A stretch of DNA of 64,000 nt from contig MHAZ01000012.1 in NCBI GenBank assembly GCA_001803165.1, positions 124,001 through 188,000 of the forward strand, read 5' to 3'. Both the position numbers and the translations under genes were made by a program. Shown here piece after piece: positions 1-8,983 of the stretch. The notes beneath the pieces are model-generated. The model ran no database searches. It had not been told where the DNA came from and saw only the letters and a list, made by a program, of their open reading frames with translations. Numbering within the stretch: the stretch's first letter is position 1; each line of letters opens with the position of its first letter. This stretch comes from Stygiobacter sp. RIFOXYC2_FULL_38_25. Lineage in GTDB: Bacteria > Bacteroidota > Ignavibacteria > Ignavibacteriales > Melioribacteraceae.

Positions 1-1
1 A

Positions 2-1330
2 CCATACATCCGTTTTTCCCGCAACACAAATGCCGATGAATTAATCACACGCTTAAATGCATACGGAATCATTCTTGAAAAAGTTGAGAATGTTCCCTTT
101 GCTTATCAAGTGATTGAAGGAAGCAATGTCGCCGGAAAAACTCTTGAGTTCATACTTGGCAAATATTACATACAAAGCTTGTCTTCAATGATTCCACCTC
201 TTGTGCTCAATCCATCTACATCAGATAAAGTTTTGGATTTATGTGCCGCTCCCGGCTCTAAAACAACTCAGCTTGCAGAAATGATGTGCAACACCGGAAC
301 GTTAATAGCTAACGAAGTTTCAACGGATCGTTTAAAAAGTTTGGTGTTTAATGTTGATAAAATGAATTTAGCTAACACGGGAATTCTTCACGGTCGCGGT
401 GAATTGCTGAGTACGGTTTATCAAAACTATTTTGATAAAGTTTTGGTTGATGCGCCGTGCAGCGCACTGGGAATAACACAGAAGAAAGGGGAGGTAAGCA
501 ACTGGTGGAATGAAAATAAACTTGTTGCGTTTACAGAAATGCAAATGAAGCTGCTTGTTGCGGCAATAAAAGCTTGCAAACCCGGCGGAGAAATTGTTTA
601 CTCAACTTGTACGCTTTCCGTTGAAGAAAACGAACTTGCTCTTAATCGCATTTTGCAAAAATATCCGGTTGAACTTGTTGAAGTAAAATTACCGGTAAAA
701 AGCCGTGCGGCGTTAAGCTCAATTGAAATTACTATTCTTCATAGCTCAATTCCGCTTGCGCACAGAATAGTTCCTTGGGAAATTGATTCCGAAGGATTCT
801 TTGTTGCGAAACTAAAAAAGATTGATGAAACCGAACGGATTAAAGAGGGAAGCAAATTTACAAATGAGACTCAGCTTGTTAACGCCGGCAACGCGAAAAT
901 AAAAAAGCAGCTCGAGGCCTTATCGGATTACTTTGGTATTAGCTGGGAAGTGTTAAACCGTTATAAATATCTTCTGCGAAGTAAAGATATATACTTTTCA
1001 GATGCAGCATGGCATTCGTACAACCTCGATTCTTTTGTGCGCATCGGTTCAAAGCTTGGTTCGATTGAGAAACGTGGTTACATTCAACTCCATACGCTTG
1101 CTGCTCAAATATTTGCGAATAACATTACCAAGAATATTATCGAGCTTATAGAGAAGCACGATATTGAAATCTATCTTAGCGGCGGAACAATTAAACGAGA
1201 TTTTGGCGTAGCCGGACAAATGATTGTTAAATACAGGGGCGATGTTATTGGAACTGCTGTTTCTTCCAAAGATGGTTTGAAAAGTCAATTCCCAAGAGAG
1301 TACCGAACACAAGAAATAATTGTAGCGTAA
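2..1330 (+). CDS. NOL1/NOP2/Sun (RsmB/RsmF-type) rRNA m5C methyltransferase, 5'-truncated by window edge
   Basis: The reading frame is open from base 2, so the true start lies to the left of the window; a GTG at 110 is internal. The protein uses S-adenosylmethionine to make 5-methylcytosine in RNA. Visible motifs are the SAM-binding loop DLCAAPGSKTTQLAE, the motif IV cysteine in LVDAPCSALG and the second, catalytic cysteine in YSTCTLSVEENE. After the Rossmann domain there is a C-terminal extension of about 140 residues with YLSGGTIKRDFG, resembling the PUA-like tail of RsmF/Trm4-type members rather than short RsmB. Which cytosine is modified cannot be read from the sequence. A terminator follows directly. 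Family assignment is firm; the RsmB versus RsmF choice is open. Confidence 0.9.
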   Translation, partial: PYIRFSRNTNADELITRLNAYGIILEKVENVPFAYQVIEGSNVAGKTLEFILGKYYIQSLSSMIPPLVLNPSTSDKVLDLCAAPGSKTTQLAEMMCNTGTLIANEVSTDRLKSLVFNVDKMNLANTGILHGRGELLSTVYQNYFDKVLVDAPCSALGITQKKGEVSNWWNENKLVAFTEMQMKLLVAAIKACKPGGEIVYSTCTLSVEENELALNRILQKYPVELVEVKLPVKSRAALSSIEITILHSSIPLAHRIVPWEIDSEGFFVAKLKKIDETERIKEGSKFTNETQLVNAGNAKIKKQLEALSDYFGISWEVLNRYKYLLRSKDIYFSDAAWHSYNLDSFVRIGSKLGSIEKRGYIQLHTLAAQIFANNITKNIIELIEKHDIEIYLSGGTIKRDFGVAGQMIVKYRGDVIGTAVSSKDGLKSQFPREYRTQEIIVA

Positions 1331-1360
1331 AAAAGGCAAGTTCAACACTCGCCTTTTCTT
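1331..1360. terminator. Terminator between convergent genes
   Basis: AAAAGGC(A)AG pairs with CT(C)GCCTTTT with one mismatch around a 9-nt loop. T-rich sequence lies on the right, and the A-run on the left serves the opposite strand. It sits between the methyltransferase stop and the 3' end of glnA, so it probably works in both directions. Confidence 0.7.
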
Positions 1361-1403
1361 TATCTAAATCTAACTACTAAATACTATTTACTAATTACTG
1401 TTT

Positions 1404-2828
1404 TTACACATCAAAGTATTGCTCAAACTCGAATGGAGTTGGACGCAACGCTGCCGGTTTAATTTCCTTAACGGTCTTGTAATTAATCCAAGTATTGATA
1501 ACATCTTCAGTAAACACTCCGCCTTTCAATAAGAATTCGTGATCATCAGCTAAAGCTTTTAATGCGTGACCAAGAGATTCCGGTGTAGATGGAACGTCTT
1601 TCAATTCTTCCGGAGACATATCATAAATATCTTTATCAAGCGGTTCACCCGGATCAATTCTGTTTTGAACGCCATCAAGACCAGCCATTAAGATTGCAGA
1701 GAATGCTAAGTAAGGATTTGCAGAAGGATCTGGACAGCGGAATTCAACACGCTTTGCTTTTGGCGAGTTTCCAAAAGGAATTCTGATAGAAGCGCTTCTA
1801 TTATTCGATGAATAAGCCAAGTTAACCGGCGCTTCAAATCCCGGAACCAAACGTTTGTAAGAGTTGGTAGTTGGATTTGTAATAGCTAATAAAGCCGGAG
1901 CGTGTTTTAATAATCCACCAATAAAGTGAAGAGCCATTTCACTTAAGCCGGCATATCCGCCACCGGCAAAGAGTGGTTTTCCCTTCAACCATAAACTTGT
2001 ATGAACGTGCATACCGCTGCCGTTATCACCAAAAATTGGTTTTGGCATGTAAGTAACAGTTTTGCCGTTAGCTTTAGCTGTGTTTTTCACAACGTACTTA
2101 AACATTAATAACTGGTCAGCAGATTTCAATAGTGGTGAAAATTTCATATCAATTTCGCACTGTCCGCCGCTCGCAACTTCGTGATGCTGTGCTTCAACTT
2201 CGATTCCAAGGCTTTCGAGGTTGAGAACCATATCATTACGTAAATCCATTAATTGATCTGTTGGCGGAACCGGGAAGTAGCCTTCTTTGAAACGCGGTTT
2301 GTATCCTAAGTTAGGATTTTCTTCGCGACCGCTATTCCATTTACCTTCGTTAGAGTCAACTGAGTAGAAAGCGAAGTTTGGACCGCTATCGAAACGAACA
2401 TCATCAAATACGAAAAATTCTGCTTCCGGACCGAAGTAAGCAACATCGGCAATTCCTGTTGATTTTAAATAAGCGTCTGCTTTTTGAGCAATGTTACGCG
2501 GGCATCTGCTGTATTTTTCTTTTGTAGCCGGTTCATAAACATCGCAGATAAGCGAAATAGTTGGCGCTTTAATGAAAGGATCTAAAAACATTGTTGTTGG
2601 ATCCGGAATGATAAGCATATCGCTTTCGTTAATAGCTTTCCAACCGCGGATTGAAGAGCCGTCAAATCCGTAACCATTTTCAAATGATCCTTCTTCAAAT
2701 TGACTTACTGGAACAGTAAAATGTTGCCACTGACCGGGAAAGTCCATGAATTTAAAATCAACGAACTGTATTTTGTTCGCTTTCACATAGGAAAGTACAT
2801 CGTGCACTGGGGAGGATGATTTAGCCAT
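1404..2828 (-). CDS. glnA: Glutamine synthetase, type I
   Basis: ATP-dependent synthesis of glutamine from glutamate and ammonia in the cytoplasm, as a dodecamer in this family. The 474 residues match the usual GSI length. Family motifs are present in order: the N-terminal signature [11 protein letters not shown], the metal-binding [21 protein letters not shown], the ATP-binding [18 protein letters not shown] and [10 protein letters not shown] followed by [15 protein letters not shown]. The tail carries [10 protein letters not shown], which aligns with the adenylylation-site tyrosine region of enterobacterial GlnA, so GlnE-type control is possible but unproven. The Shine-Dalgarno AAGGAG lies inside the last codons of the upstream Lrp-type gene, which ends 2 nt before the ATG, so the two are an operon and probably translationally coupled. 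Confidence 0.97.
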   Translation of the reverse strand: MAKSSSPVHDVLSYVKANKIQFVDFKFMDFPGQWQHFTVPVSQFEEGSFENGYGFDGSSIRGWKAINESDMLIIPDPTTMFLDPFIKAPTISLICDVYEPATKEKYSRCPRNIAQKADAYLKSTGIADVAYFGPEAEFFVFDDVRFDSGPNFAFYSVDSNEGKWNSGREENPNLGYKPRFKEGYFPVPPTDQLMDLRNDMVLNLESLGIEVEAQHHEVASGGQCEIDMKFSPLLKSADQLLMFKYVVKNTAKANGKTVTYMPKPIFGDNGSGMHVHTSLWLKGKPLFAGGGYAGLSEMALHFIGGLLKHAPALLAITNPTTNSYKRLVPGFEAPVNLAYSSNNRSASIRIPFGNSPKAKRVEFRCPDPSANPYLAFSAILMAGLDGVQNRIDPGEPLDKDIYDMSPEELKDVPSTPESLGHALKALADDHEFLLKGGVFTEDVINTWINYKTVKEIKPAALRPTPFEFEQYFDV

Positions 2829-2830
2829 TT

Positions 2831-3292
2831 TTACTCCTTTTTAGATTGAATATTCAAACTTGTCGTCTCTTTCATTGTTGATAAAACGAAACTCGTAACT
2901 GTTTTGGTAACACCGTGCCAAGATTGAATTTTGGAAAGCAACGCTTCCAAATCCTTTGTTTCCTTAACTACTACTTTAAGAATGTGAGAACCCTCTCCCA
3001 GAATAGAATGGCACTCTAATATCTCGCCGGTTTTTTTAACCTGTTCAAAAAATTTTTCATAACTTTTGGATGATTCCATAACAACGAGCACAAAAGCCAT
3101 AATATCGAAATGGAAAACATGCCTGTCCAATTTGGCATAATAACCTTGAATTACACCGCGATCCTCAAGTTTATTTAGCCTTTCGCTGAGAGACGGTACA
3201 GATAAGCCGACTATTTCGGCTAACTCGTTTCTCTTCATTCTGCCGTTTTCTTGCAGTTTTTTTAGGACTGTGATGTCTAAGTCGTCTAGCAT
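2831..3292 (-). CDS. Lrp/AsnC-family transcriptional regulator
   Basis: 153 residues, the usual length for Lrp/AsnC. The N-terminal winged helix-turn-helix (about 1-60) contains [20 protein letters not shown] and [18 protein letters not shown]. The C-terminal half (about 65-140) is the RAM/ligand-binding alpha-beta domain with GSHILKVVV. It is the first gene of a two-gene operon with glnA, separated by 2 nt, so a role in sensing an amino acid (possibly glutamine) and controlling glnA and its own promoter is a reasonable inference. The ligand cannot be told from the sequence. The start at 3292 is the only ATG that gives a full HTH. Confidence 0.93.
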   Translation of the reverse strand: MLDDLDITVLKKLQENGRMKRNELAEIVGLSVPSLSERLNKLEDRGVIQGYYAKLDRHVFHFDIMAFVLVVMESSKSYEKFFEQVKKTGEILECHSILGEGSHILKVVVKETKDLEALLSKIQSWHGVTKTVTSFVLSTMKETTSLNIQSKKE

Positions 3293-3407
3293 GGCGTCAC
3301 TAATTTAATTAGGAAATTTGTTATTAATAGCTCAAAATATAAGGTCGGAGATTCAAAAAAGCAAATTCGATTTTAATTTTCTAGTTACTTCGGAGAAATC
3401 TAAGTGG

Positions 3408-3438
3408 GTTGTATGAAAAAAAATGTTTGTTACATTTA
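3408..3438 (+). promoter_or_regulatory. Candidate Bacteroidetes-type promoter for the M28 peptidase gene
   Basis: GTTG (3408-3411), 19 nt, then TACATTTA (3431-3438), one base from the TAnnTTTG -7 box. The ATG follows 21 nt later. It is weaker than the other promoters of this type in the window. Confidence 0.4.
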
Positions 3439-3458
3439 ATTCGTAAAAAAGGCTATAT

Positions 3459-4664
3459 ATGAAAAAAATATTTACAATTTTATGTTTGTTTCTGCTTGCT
3501 AATTTCTCGTTTGCCCAAACAGATCAAACCATTCAATCAATTATTAATAAAGTCAGTATTGATACTTTGATGAACAATCTTCGGGAACTTACCGGAGATA
3601 AACCGGTTATTTTGAATAATGTTTCTACAAAATTAATTTCGAGAAACCGTTATAGCGCCGGAAATTCTTACACGCCAATCTATCTGATGCAAAAATTTAG
3701 CCAGTTGGGTTTAGTTTCTTTCCAGCAGAACTTTATGACAGACGGGCAAAATGTTTATGCGATTCAAAATGGGGCGACTAAATCAAATCAGTACGTAATT
3801 ATTTGTGCACATTACGATAATATGCCGTCCGGTGGATTAGCGCCCGGTGCTGATGATAATGGTAGCGGAACTGCTGCGGTAATTGAAGCTGCACGGATTC
3901 TGTCTAAGTATAAATTTGATTATACAATTATTTATGCGCTGTGGGACTTGGAAGAATATGGATTGTATGGCAGCAACTACTACGCGTCGGAGGCTAGTTT
4001 CCGCGGTGATAATATAGTAGCAGTTATTAACCTTGATATGATTGCCTGGGATAGTAATAATGATTACAAAGCAGAAGTCCACGCGAGAAACGTTTCAAGT
4101 TCGTTAGAGTTAGGATTACTTGTACACGATGTTAATAGCAAATATTTGATTGGATTAAATCTAGATACATCAAATCCCGGTTCAACAGCTAGCGACCACG
4201 CATCATTTTGGAGATATAATTATTCAGCAGTTCTGCTGATTGAAAGTATGAGCGATTTCAATCAATATTATCATAAAACTACAGATGATCTCACAAAGGT
4301 GAATAAACCTTTTTACGAGAAAATGGCAAAGCTTGCTTTAGGTGTTACAGCAACATCAGCAGTTCCAATTCAAAATACTTCCGTTACACAAACTATTCCT
4401 TATGAGTTTCAGCTTTACCAAAATTATCCAAATCCATTTAATCCGGAAACGACTATTGGCTACAATGTACAAACGGCAAGCAAAGTAAGTCTAAAAGTAT
4501 ATGATGTACTAGGAAGAGAAGTTGCAACACTGGTAAATGAATACAAACAAGCAGGCTCATATGTAACGACGTTACGTGCAACTTCTCTACCCGGCGGAGT
4601 ATATTTTTACAGAATGCATGCTGATGGATATTCGGAAACAAAGAAAATGACACTCGTTAAATAA
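3459..4664 (+). CDS. Secreted M28-family zinc peptidase with T9SS sorting domain
   Basis: 401 residues with a signal peptide (MKKIFTILCLFLLANFSFAQ). The catalytic domain (about 25-295) has the M28 zinc ligands and catalytic acid: H in CAHYDNM, D in GADDNGSG, the Glu pair in WDLEEYGLYGS, D in INLDMIAWD and H in SDHASFW. This predicts a di-zinc aminopeptidase acting outside the cell. Residues about 318-401 form a type A T9SS C-terminal sorting domain ([13 protein letters not shown] ... GGVYFYRM ... KKMTLVK), which directs export across the outer membrane and is normally cleaved or lipid-anchored. It is a single-gene unit, divergent from lrp-glnA. The substrate is unknown. Confidence 0.92.
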   Translation: MKKIFTILCLFLLANFSFAQTDQTIQSIINKVSIDTLMNNLRELTGDKPVILNNVSTKLISRNRYSAGNSYTPIYLMQKFSQLGLVSFQQNFMTDGQNVYAIQNGATKSNQYVIICAHYDNMPSGGLAPGADDNGSGTAAVIEAARILSKYKFDYTIIYALWDLEEYGLYGSNYYASEASFRGDNIVAVINLDMIAWDSNNDYKAEVHARNVSSSLELGLLVHDVNSKYLIGLNLDTSNPGSTASDHASFWRYNYSAVLLIESMSDFNQYYHKTTDDLTKVNKPFYEKMAKLALGVTATSAVPIQNTSVTQTIPYEFQLYQNYPNPFNPETTIGYNVQTASKVSLKVYDVLGREVATLVNEYKQAGSYVTTLRATSLPGGVYFYRMHADGYSETKKMTLVK

Positions 4665-4712
4665 ACGTGTTTGCATAATTATACATTGAGAAGCATCAAA
4701 TTTTACATCCGG

Positions 4713-4744
4713 TTTGAACGACCCTCTATAAATGTTTATCTTTG
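4713..4744 (+). promoter_or_regulatory. Bacteroidetes-type promoter of aspS
   Basis: Exact TTTG (4713-4716), 20-nt spacer, TATCTTTG (4737-4744), matching the Bacteroidetes -33/-7 consensus TTTG-N19-21-TAnnTTTG. Transcription would begin near 4750, before the AAGGAG Shine-Dalgarno and the ATG at 4776. Confidence 0.75.
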
Positions 4745-4775
4745 CGCGTAAATTCAAAGAAGGAGTAGTTTTTTA

Positions 4776-6545
4776 ATGAAGTTTAAGAAAAGAACACATA
4801 CATGCGGCGAGTTAAGAGAATCAAACATTGGTAAAAGTGTTGTACTTAACGGATGGGTTGCAATACGCAGAGATTTAGGCGGAGTTATTTTCATAGAGCT
4901 AAGAGATAGATTTGGACTAACGCAAGTGGTGTTTGAACCATCATATAATTTAGATTCCCACGAGCATGGCAAGAAACTTCGTAGCGAGTTTGTAATTTCA
5001 ATTGAAGGCAAGGTTCGCAAACGTCCCGAGGGCACTGAAAATCCGGCTTTACCGACTGGAAATATTGATGTTATGGTAGATCATCTCGTGATTCTAAACC
5101 ATGCAGATACACCGCCATTTGCGATTGAAGATAACATTGATGCCCATGAAGATCTTAGATTAAAATTCAGATATCTCGATTTACGCCGCCCTGAAATGCA
5201 AAAAAGTCTTCTACTTAGACATAAAATGTATCTGCTTACACGAAAATACTTTGATCAGAACGGTTTTGTAGAGATTGAAACACCAATACTTATGAAGAGT
5301 ACTCCCGAAGGAGCTAGAGATTTTCTTGTTCCAAGCCGATTGCATAAAGGTAAATTTTATGCTTTACCGCAGTCACCTCAAACTTATAAACAAATATTAA
5401 TGGTAGCAGGAATGGATCGCTACTTCCAAATTGTTAAATGTTTCAGAGATGAAGATTTACGCGCAGACCGTCAATATGAATTTACTCAAATAGATGTGGA
5501 GATGTCGTTTGTAGATGTAGAAGATATTTTTGAGATTGTTGAAGGGTTGATGAAAATATTCTACAAAGAGGTTTTGGGAATAGAGCTGGAAACGCCAATA
5601 AAACGTTTAGTTTTTGATGAGGCGATGGAGAAATATGGAAGCGACAAACCGGATCTGCGTTTTGGATTAGAAATGGTTACTCTTAACAAGGTTTTTGAAA
5701 AATCAGACTTTAGAGTTTTTAGAGAAGCGCTTGATGGTAATGGGATTGTAACCGGATTGGTAGCTAAAGGCTGCGGCGATTACACCCGTAATCAGCTTGA
5801 TGTTTTAACGGACTTTGTTAAAAAACTTGGTGCGGGCGGATTAATTTGGATGCGTGTAAAAGAAAATGATGTTGAAGCGCCAATTGCAAAATTCTTAACT
5901 GAAGAGGAAAAGAAGAGTTTAGTCAGTTTATTAAATGCTGAGTCGGGAGACTTACTACTTTTGTTAAGCGGTAATAAATTGAAAACGCTAAACATTATGG
6001 GGCATCTTCGCTTAGAAATGGCAAAGAGAATGAACCTAATTCAGCCGGATTCTAAACCGGCTTTGTTGTGGGTCACTGATTTTCCATTATTTGAATGGGA
6101 TGAGGACACTAAGCGTTTTTATGCAATGCATCATCCATTTACATCACCAAGAGTAGAGGATATTCCCTTAATGGATACTGACCCGGCTCAAGTTAAAGCG
6201 CGCGCGTATGATTTAGTTCTAAACGGAAACGAAATTGCCGGCGGTAGTATCAGAATTCACGATTCTGCACTACAAGCGAAAATGTTCAATGCGCTGGGAA
6301 TAAGCGATGAAGAAGCTCAAGAAAAATTTGGGTTTTTAACAGGCGCGTTTAAGTATGGTGCACCACCTCACGGCGGAATTGCCTTTGGCTTTGATCGTTT
6401 GGCAATGTTATTTGCTGGGCGCCATTCAATCCGAGACGTAATTGCATTCCCCAAAACTTCAAGTGGCATTTCCCTAATGGATGAGTCACCCTCTTCAGTT
6501 GATGAAAACCAGTTAAAAGAATTGCATATCAGAGTAAGACAATAG
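4776..6545 (+). CDS. aspS: Aspartyl-tRNA synthetase (bacterial type)
   Basis: Class II synthetase charging tRNA(Asp) in the cytoplasm. 589 residues, the normal bacterial length. The N-terminal OB-fold anticodon-binding domain (about 1-110) has LNGWVAIRRDLGGVIFIELRD. The catalytic core carries PQSPQTYKQILMVAGMDRYF, motif 2 FRDEDLRADRQYEFTQID and motif 3 GGIAFGFDRLAMLFAG. The insertion between them (about 275-410) is the GAD domain typical of bacterial AspRS. It is preceded by AAGGAG 10 nt upstream and by a clear promoter, and followed by a strong terminator, so it is monocistronic. Whether it also charges tRNA(Asn) cannot be settled without checking the genome for asnS and gatCAB. Confidence 0.97.
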   Translation: MKFKKRTHTCGELRESNIGKSVVLNGWVAIRRDLGGVIFIELRDRFGLTQVVFEPSYNLDSHEHGKKLRSEFVISIEGKVRKRPEGTENPALPTGNIDVMVDHLVILNHADTPPFAIEDNIDAHEDLRLKFRYLDLRRPEMQKSLLLRHKMYLLTRKYFDQNGFVEIETPILMKSTPEGARDFLVPSRLHKGKFYALPQSPQTYKQILMVAGMDRYFQIVKCFRDEDLRADRQYEFTQIDVEMSFVDVEDIFEIVEGLMKIFYKEVLGIELETPIKRLVFDEAMEKYGSDKPDLRFGLEMVTLNKVFEKSDFRVFREALDGNGIVTGLVAKGCGDYTRNQLDVLTDFVKKLGAGGLIWMRVKENDVEAPIAKFLTEEEKKSLVSLLNAESGDLLLLLSGNKLKTLNIMGHLRLEMAKRMNLIQPDSKPALLWVTDFPLFEWDEDTKRFYAMHHPFTSPRVEDIPLMDTDPAQVKARAYDLVLNGNEIAGGSIRIHDSALQAKMFNALGISDEEAQEKFGFLTGAFKYGAPPHGGIAFGFDRLAMLFAGRHSIRDVIAFPKTSSGISLMDESPSSVDENQLKELHIRVRQ

Positions 6546-6578
6546 CCATCCGAAAAATTTACTTGTAATAACTTCTAT

Positions 6579-6610
6579 GTGAGTTAAATTTACCTTTAAC
6601 TCACTTTTTT
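6579..6610 (+). terminator. Rho-independent terminator of aspS
   Basis: A perfect 10-bp stem GTGAGTTAAA/TTTAACTCAC around a 6-nt loop, followed at once by six T residues. Confidence 0.9.
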
Positions 6611-6680
6611 CTTTCCTTTAGGAATCTCCTTTATTATATTGAATTATAATTAGTTACAAAAACAACGATTTTCTAGAGGT

Positions 6681-6744
6681 TGGTTCGATAATTGTCTATA
6701 TCAATTTCACTGTAAAACTGTTAGCCGGAAAAAATTACCGAACC
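6681..6744 (+). promoter_or_regulatory. Pilin operon leader: inverted repeat and sigma-54-like site
   Basis: GGTTCGATAATT (6682-6693) and AATTACCGAACC (6733-6744) form an interrupted 12-bp inverted repeat (one mismatch) around 39 nt, ending just before the Shine-Dalgarno of the first pilin-like gene. The left arm overlaps TGGTTCGATAATTGT (6681-6695), which fits a sigma-54 site as GG-N10-GT; the canonical form is GG-N10-GC, so it is imperfect. An NtrC-type activator lies at 21-22.5 kb. Confidence 0.35.
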
Positions 6745-6760
6745 ATAATTTGGAGAAAGT

Positions 6761-7141
6761 TTGGGTCAGCAGCAGCTTCTTTTAATTGTATTAGGAATAC
6801 TGATAGTTGGTCTTGCGGTTTTTGTAGGAATTAGCCTTTTTAAGGCCAATGCAGTTGAAAGCAAACGTGCGATTATTACTAATGAATTAATTAACCTTGC
6901 CTCAATGGCTCAACAATACTATTTGAAACCAAGCTCATTAGGTGGAGGAAGCAGAAAATTTACTGGTTGGACTATTCCTTCGGAATTGGAAAACACCGCA
7001 GCCGGGCACTATACTGTAACAATATCACAAGATAGCGCTGTAATCCTTGGTGTAGGAAACGAGGTCGTTACAAACAATGATTCTCTTAAAGTCCAAATAA
7101 ACGTTAAGGCAAGTTCATACAGAACAATTATTATTAACTAA
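6761..7141 (+). CDS. Type IV pilin-like protein with minimal MG leader (copy 1)
   Basis: 126 residues from a TTG start chosen because GGAGA precedes it and because the N-terminus then matches the next gene (M-GQQQLLLIVLG). A hydrophobic helix covers about residues 6-28, followed by a soluble domain with LASMAQQYYLKPSSLGGG and FTGW. If a prepilin peptidase cuts after Gly2, the mature protein would begin QQQLLL and lack the usual Glu5 of type IV pilins. It is the first of a run of pilus-assembly genes, and its codon usage is less optimised than that of the next copy, so it may be a minor pilin. The pilin role is inferred from fold-like layout and context; no standard pilin signature is present. 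Confidence 0.7.
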   Translation: MGQQQLLLIVLGILIVGLAVFVGISLFKANAVESKRAIITNELINLASMAQQYYLKPSSLGGGSRKFTGWTIPSELENTAAGHYTVTISQDSAVILGVGNEVVTNNDSLKVQINVKASSYRTIIIN

Positions 7142-7166
7142 TTATTACTAACAAAGGAGTTAAACC

Positions 7167-7553
7167 ATGGGTCAGCAGCAATTATTACTCATCGTATTAG
7201 GCGTAATCATCGTAGGTATCGCAGTTGTAGTAGGTATCAACGTATTTACAGCCAGCAGTTCACAAGCAAACAGAGATGCAACAATATCGGATTTAACAAA
7301 CTTAGCATCATTAGCTCAGCAGTATTATAGAAAACCAACAGCATTAGGCGGTGGCGGTAATACATTTACAGGCTGGACATTACCTGCATCACTAGATACA
7401 ACAGGCAACGGAACATATTCAGTAACAGTAGCAGCACAAACTGTAACTATAGTTGGAACAGGAAATGAAAAAGGAAATAATGGTACCAGCGCTGTTCAAG
7501 TAACAATGGTAGTTGGACCGGATCGTATCACATCTACGACGATAAACAATTAA
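7167..7553 (+). CDS. Type IV pilin-like protein with minimal MG leader (copy 2, probable major subunit)
   Basis: 128 residues with ATG preceded by AAAGGAG. N-terminal M-GQQQLLLIVLGVIIVG is followed by a long hydrophobic helix, then LASLAQQYYRKPTALGGG, FTGW and a beta-rich, Thr/Val-rich C-terminal half. It is clearly paralogous to the preceding gene, 25 nt away. Codon choice is strikingly uniform (gta, atc, ggt, cgt, gca, aca), as expected of a very highly expressed protein, and a strong terminator follows. I infer the major subunit of a surface filament. It lacks Glu5 and a recognisable prepilin leader longer than two residues. An alternative is a membrane-anchored periplasmic protein with no pilus role. 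Confidence 0.72.
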   Translation: MGQQQLLLIVLGVIIVGIAVVVGINVFTASSSQANRDATISDLTNLASLAQQYYRKPTALGGGGNTFTGWTLPASLDTTGNGTYSVTVAAQTVTIVGTGNEKGNNGTSAVQVTMVVGPDRITSTTINN

Positions 7554-7579
7554 TTTTTAGAGTAATTTTTCTTAAATTG

Positions 7580-7613
7580 AAAGCCGATAGATAAACCTAT
7601 CGGCTTTTTTTAT
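7580..7613 (+). terminator. Strong terminator after the pilin genes
   Basis: An 11-bp perfect stem AAAGCCGATAG/CTATCGGCTTT with a 6-nt loop and a T-run. It leaves only about 17 nt before the pilC start, so downstream genes must be read by partial read-through or have a promoter within this element. That arrangement would set pilin expression above machinery expression. Confidence 0.88.
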
Positions 7614-7629
7614 AAACATTTGGCGACCA

Positions 7630-8973
7630 ATGGTTGAAGTAAGATTTACAGCAATGAAAAATAACGGGCAGGTAATAAGTGGTTCTCTAACAGAACCATC
7701 ATTTTCTGTTGCCAAAAAGAAAATTCAAAAGCTAGTAGAAAAGAATCAATTAAAGATTCAAAGCATTGAAAAAAAGGTTTCCTATCTTTATAAAATTAAA
7801 AAGGGAAAAGAAAAGCCCATTGTTGGAGAGCAACGTGCTTATAACAAAGAAGAAGTTTCTAATGCGCTGCGAAAATTGGGTTATGAAGTTGTTTCCATAA
7901 ATAGAAAACTTATTGAATTTAGCTCAAAACCCCCTCATCAAGAGATTGTTTCCTTCGTAAAAATTAGCGCAGAGCTACTTGATCAAAAACTTCCATATGC
8001 AGAAATATTAACGTTGCTTATTAATGATATACAAAACAAAACTTTAAAAGAAACATTAAAGCAAATTAACAATGAGTTGAAAAAAGGTACCGATAGCGAA
8101 ACAGCATTCTTGCGGTATCAATCAATTTTTGGAAAGTTTACTGCATACATGCTGGGCTTGGCTTCAAAAAGTGGTAACATGTCGGAAATATATAAAGCCA
8201 CCGCTAAATTTTTAGAGCGCCAACAAGAATTCAGAAAGAATATGAAGAGCGCGCTAATTTCCCCCTTGGTTACAGTTTTTATTTTGTTCTTAGCAGTACT
8301 TTTTTATGTCGGGTATATTTTCCCTGAGACGGCAAAGCTCTTTGTGAAATTTAAAATTGAACTGCCCCCAATGACAGCATATACACTTAAGTTAAGTGAT
8401 TTGCTGATGAACAATCTTCTTATAGTTGCCCTTTTTATGATCGTTCCTCCACTCGTTTTTATTCGTTTTGCAAAGACTAAAAAGGGAAAATTGCTTGTTG
8501 ATAAATACATGATGAAACTTCCAATCATGGGTTCACTAATACATAAAACTAATATTGAAGTTTTCTGCCGAGTGTTTTATACTCTATATAGTGGATCAGC
8601 AGAAAGTATAGAACCTATAAGAATAGCCGCTGAAGCTACAGGCAATGATTACTTTGAGTCACGGATTAAAAACATAGCAATTCCAATGATGATTAAACGC
8701 GGTGTGGGGATTACAGAAGCATTTGAAGCGAGCGGCGTATTCACAGAAACAGCAATTTCGAGATTTCATTCTGGCGAAGAAACCGGAACAATTAAGAACA
8801 CTGCACTCCAATTGGCAAATTATTATGAGAGTGAAACGGTATTCCGTTTAAAGAATATTATTGAAATGATTCAAGTATTCATCGCTATGATAATTATGAT
8901 TGTGATGATTGGTCTAACTTTAGTTTCGGCAGAAACAGCAACTATAAGTCCCAAACCACCAGTAATGAATTAA
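7630..8973 (+). CDS. pilC: PilC/GspF-type inner-membrane platform protein
   Basis: 447 residues. After an N-terminal region of about 95 residues with a KEEVSNALRKLGYEV segment, there are two T2SSF (GspF) repeats. The first (about 105-230) contains MLGLASKSGNMSEIYKA and the second (about 305-430) contains AISRFHSGEETGTI. Three predicted membrane segments lie at about 207-232, 255-280 and 411-436. In type IV pilus and type II secretion machines this polytopic protein couples the cytoplasmic ATPase to pilin extraction from the inner membrane. It is directly followed by the PilB-like ATPase (10 nt). The ribosome-binding site is weak, consistent with lower expression than the pilins. Confidence 0.9.
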   Translation: MVEVRFTAMKNNGQVISGSLTEPSFSVAKKKIQKLVEKNQLKIQSIEKKVSYLYKIKKGKEKPIVGEQRAYNKEEVSNALRKLGYEVVSINRKLIEFSSKPPHQEIVSFVKISAELLDQKLPYAEILTLLINDIQNKTLKETLKQINNELKKGTDSETAFLRYQSIFGKFTAYMLGLASKSGNMSEIYKATAKFLERQQEFRKNMKSALISPLVTVFILFLAVLFYVGYIFPETAKLFVKFKIELPPMTAYTLKLSDLLMNNLLIVALFMIVPPLVFIRFAKTKKGKLLVDKYMMKLPIMGSLIHKTNIEVFCRVFYTLYSGSAESIEPIRIAAEATGNDYFESRIKNIAIPMMIKRGVGITEAFEASGVFTETAISRFHSGEETGTIKNTALQLANYYESETVFRLKNIIEMIQVFIAMIIMIVMIGLTLVSAETATISPKPPVMN

Positions 8974-8983
8974 GGAAAGTTAG

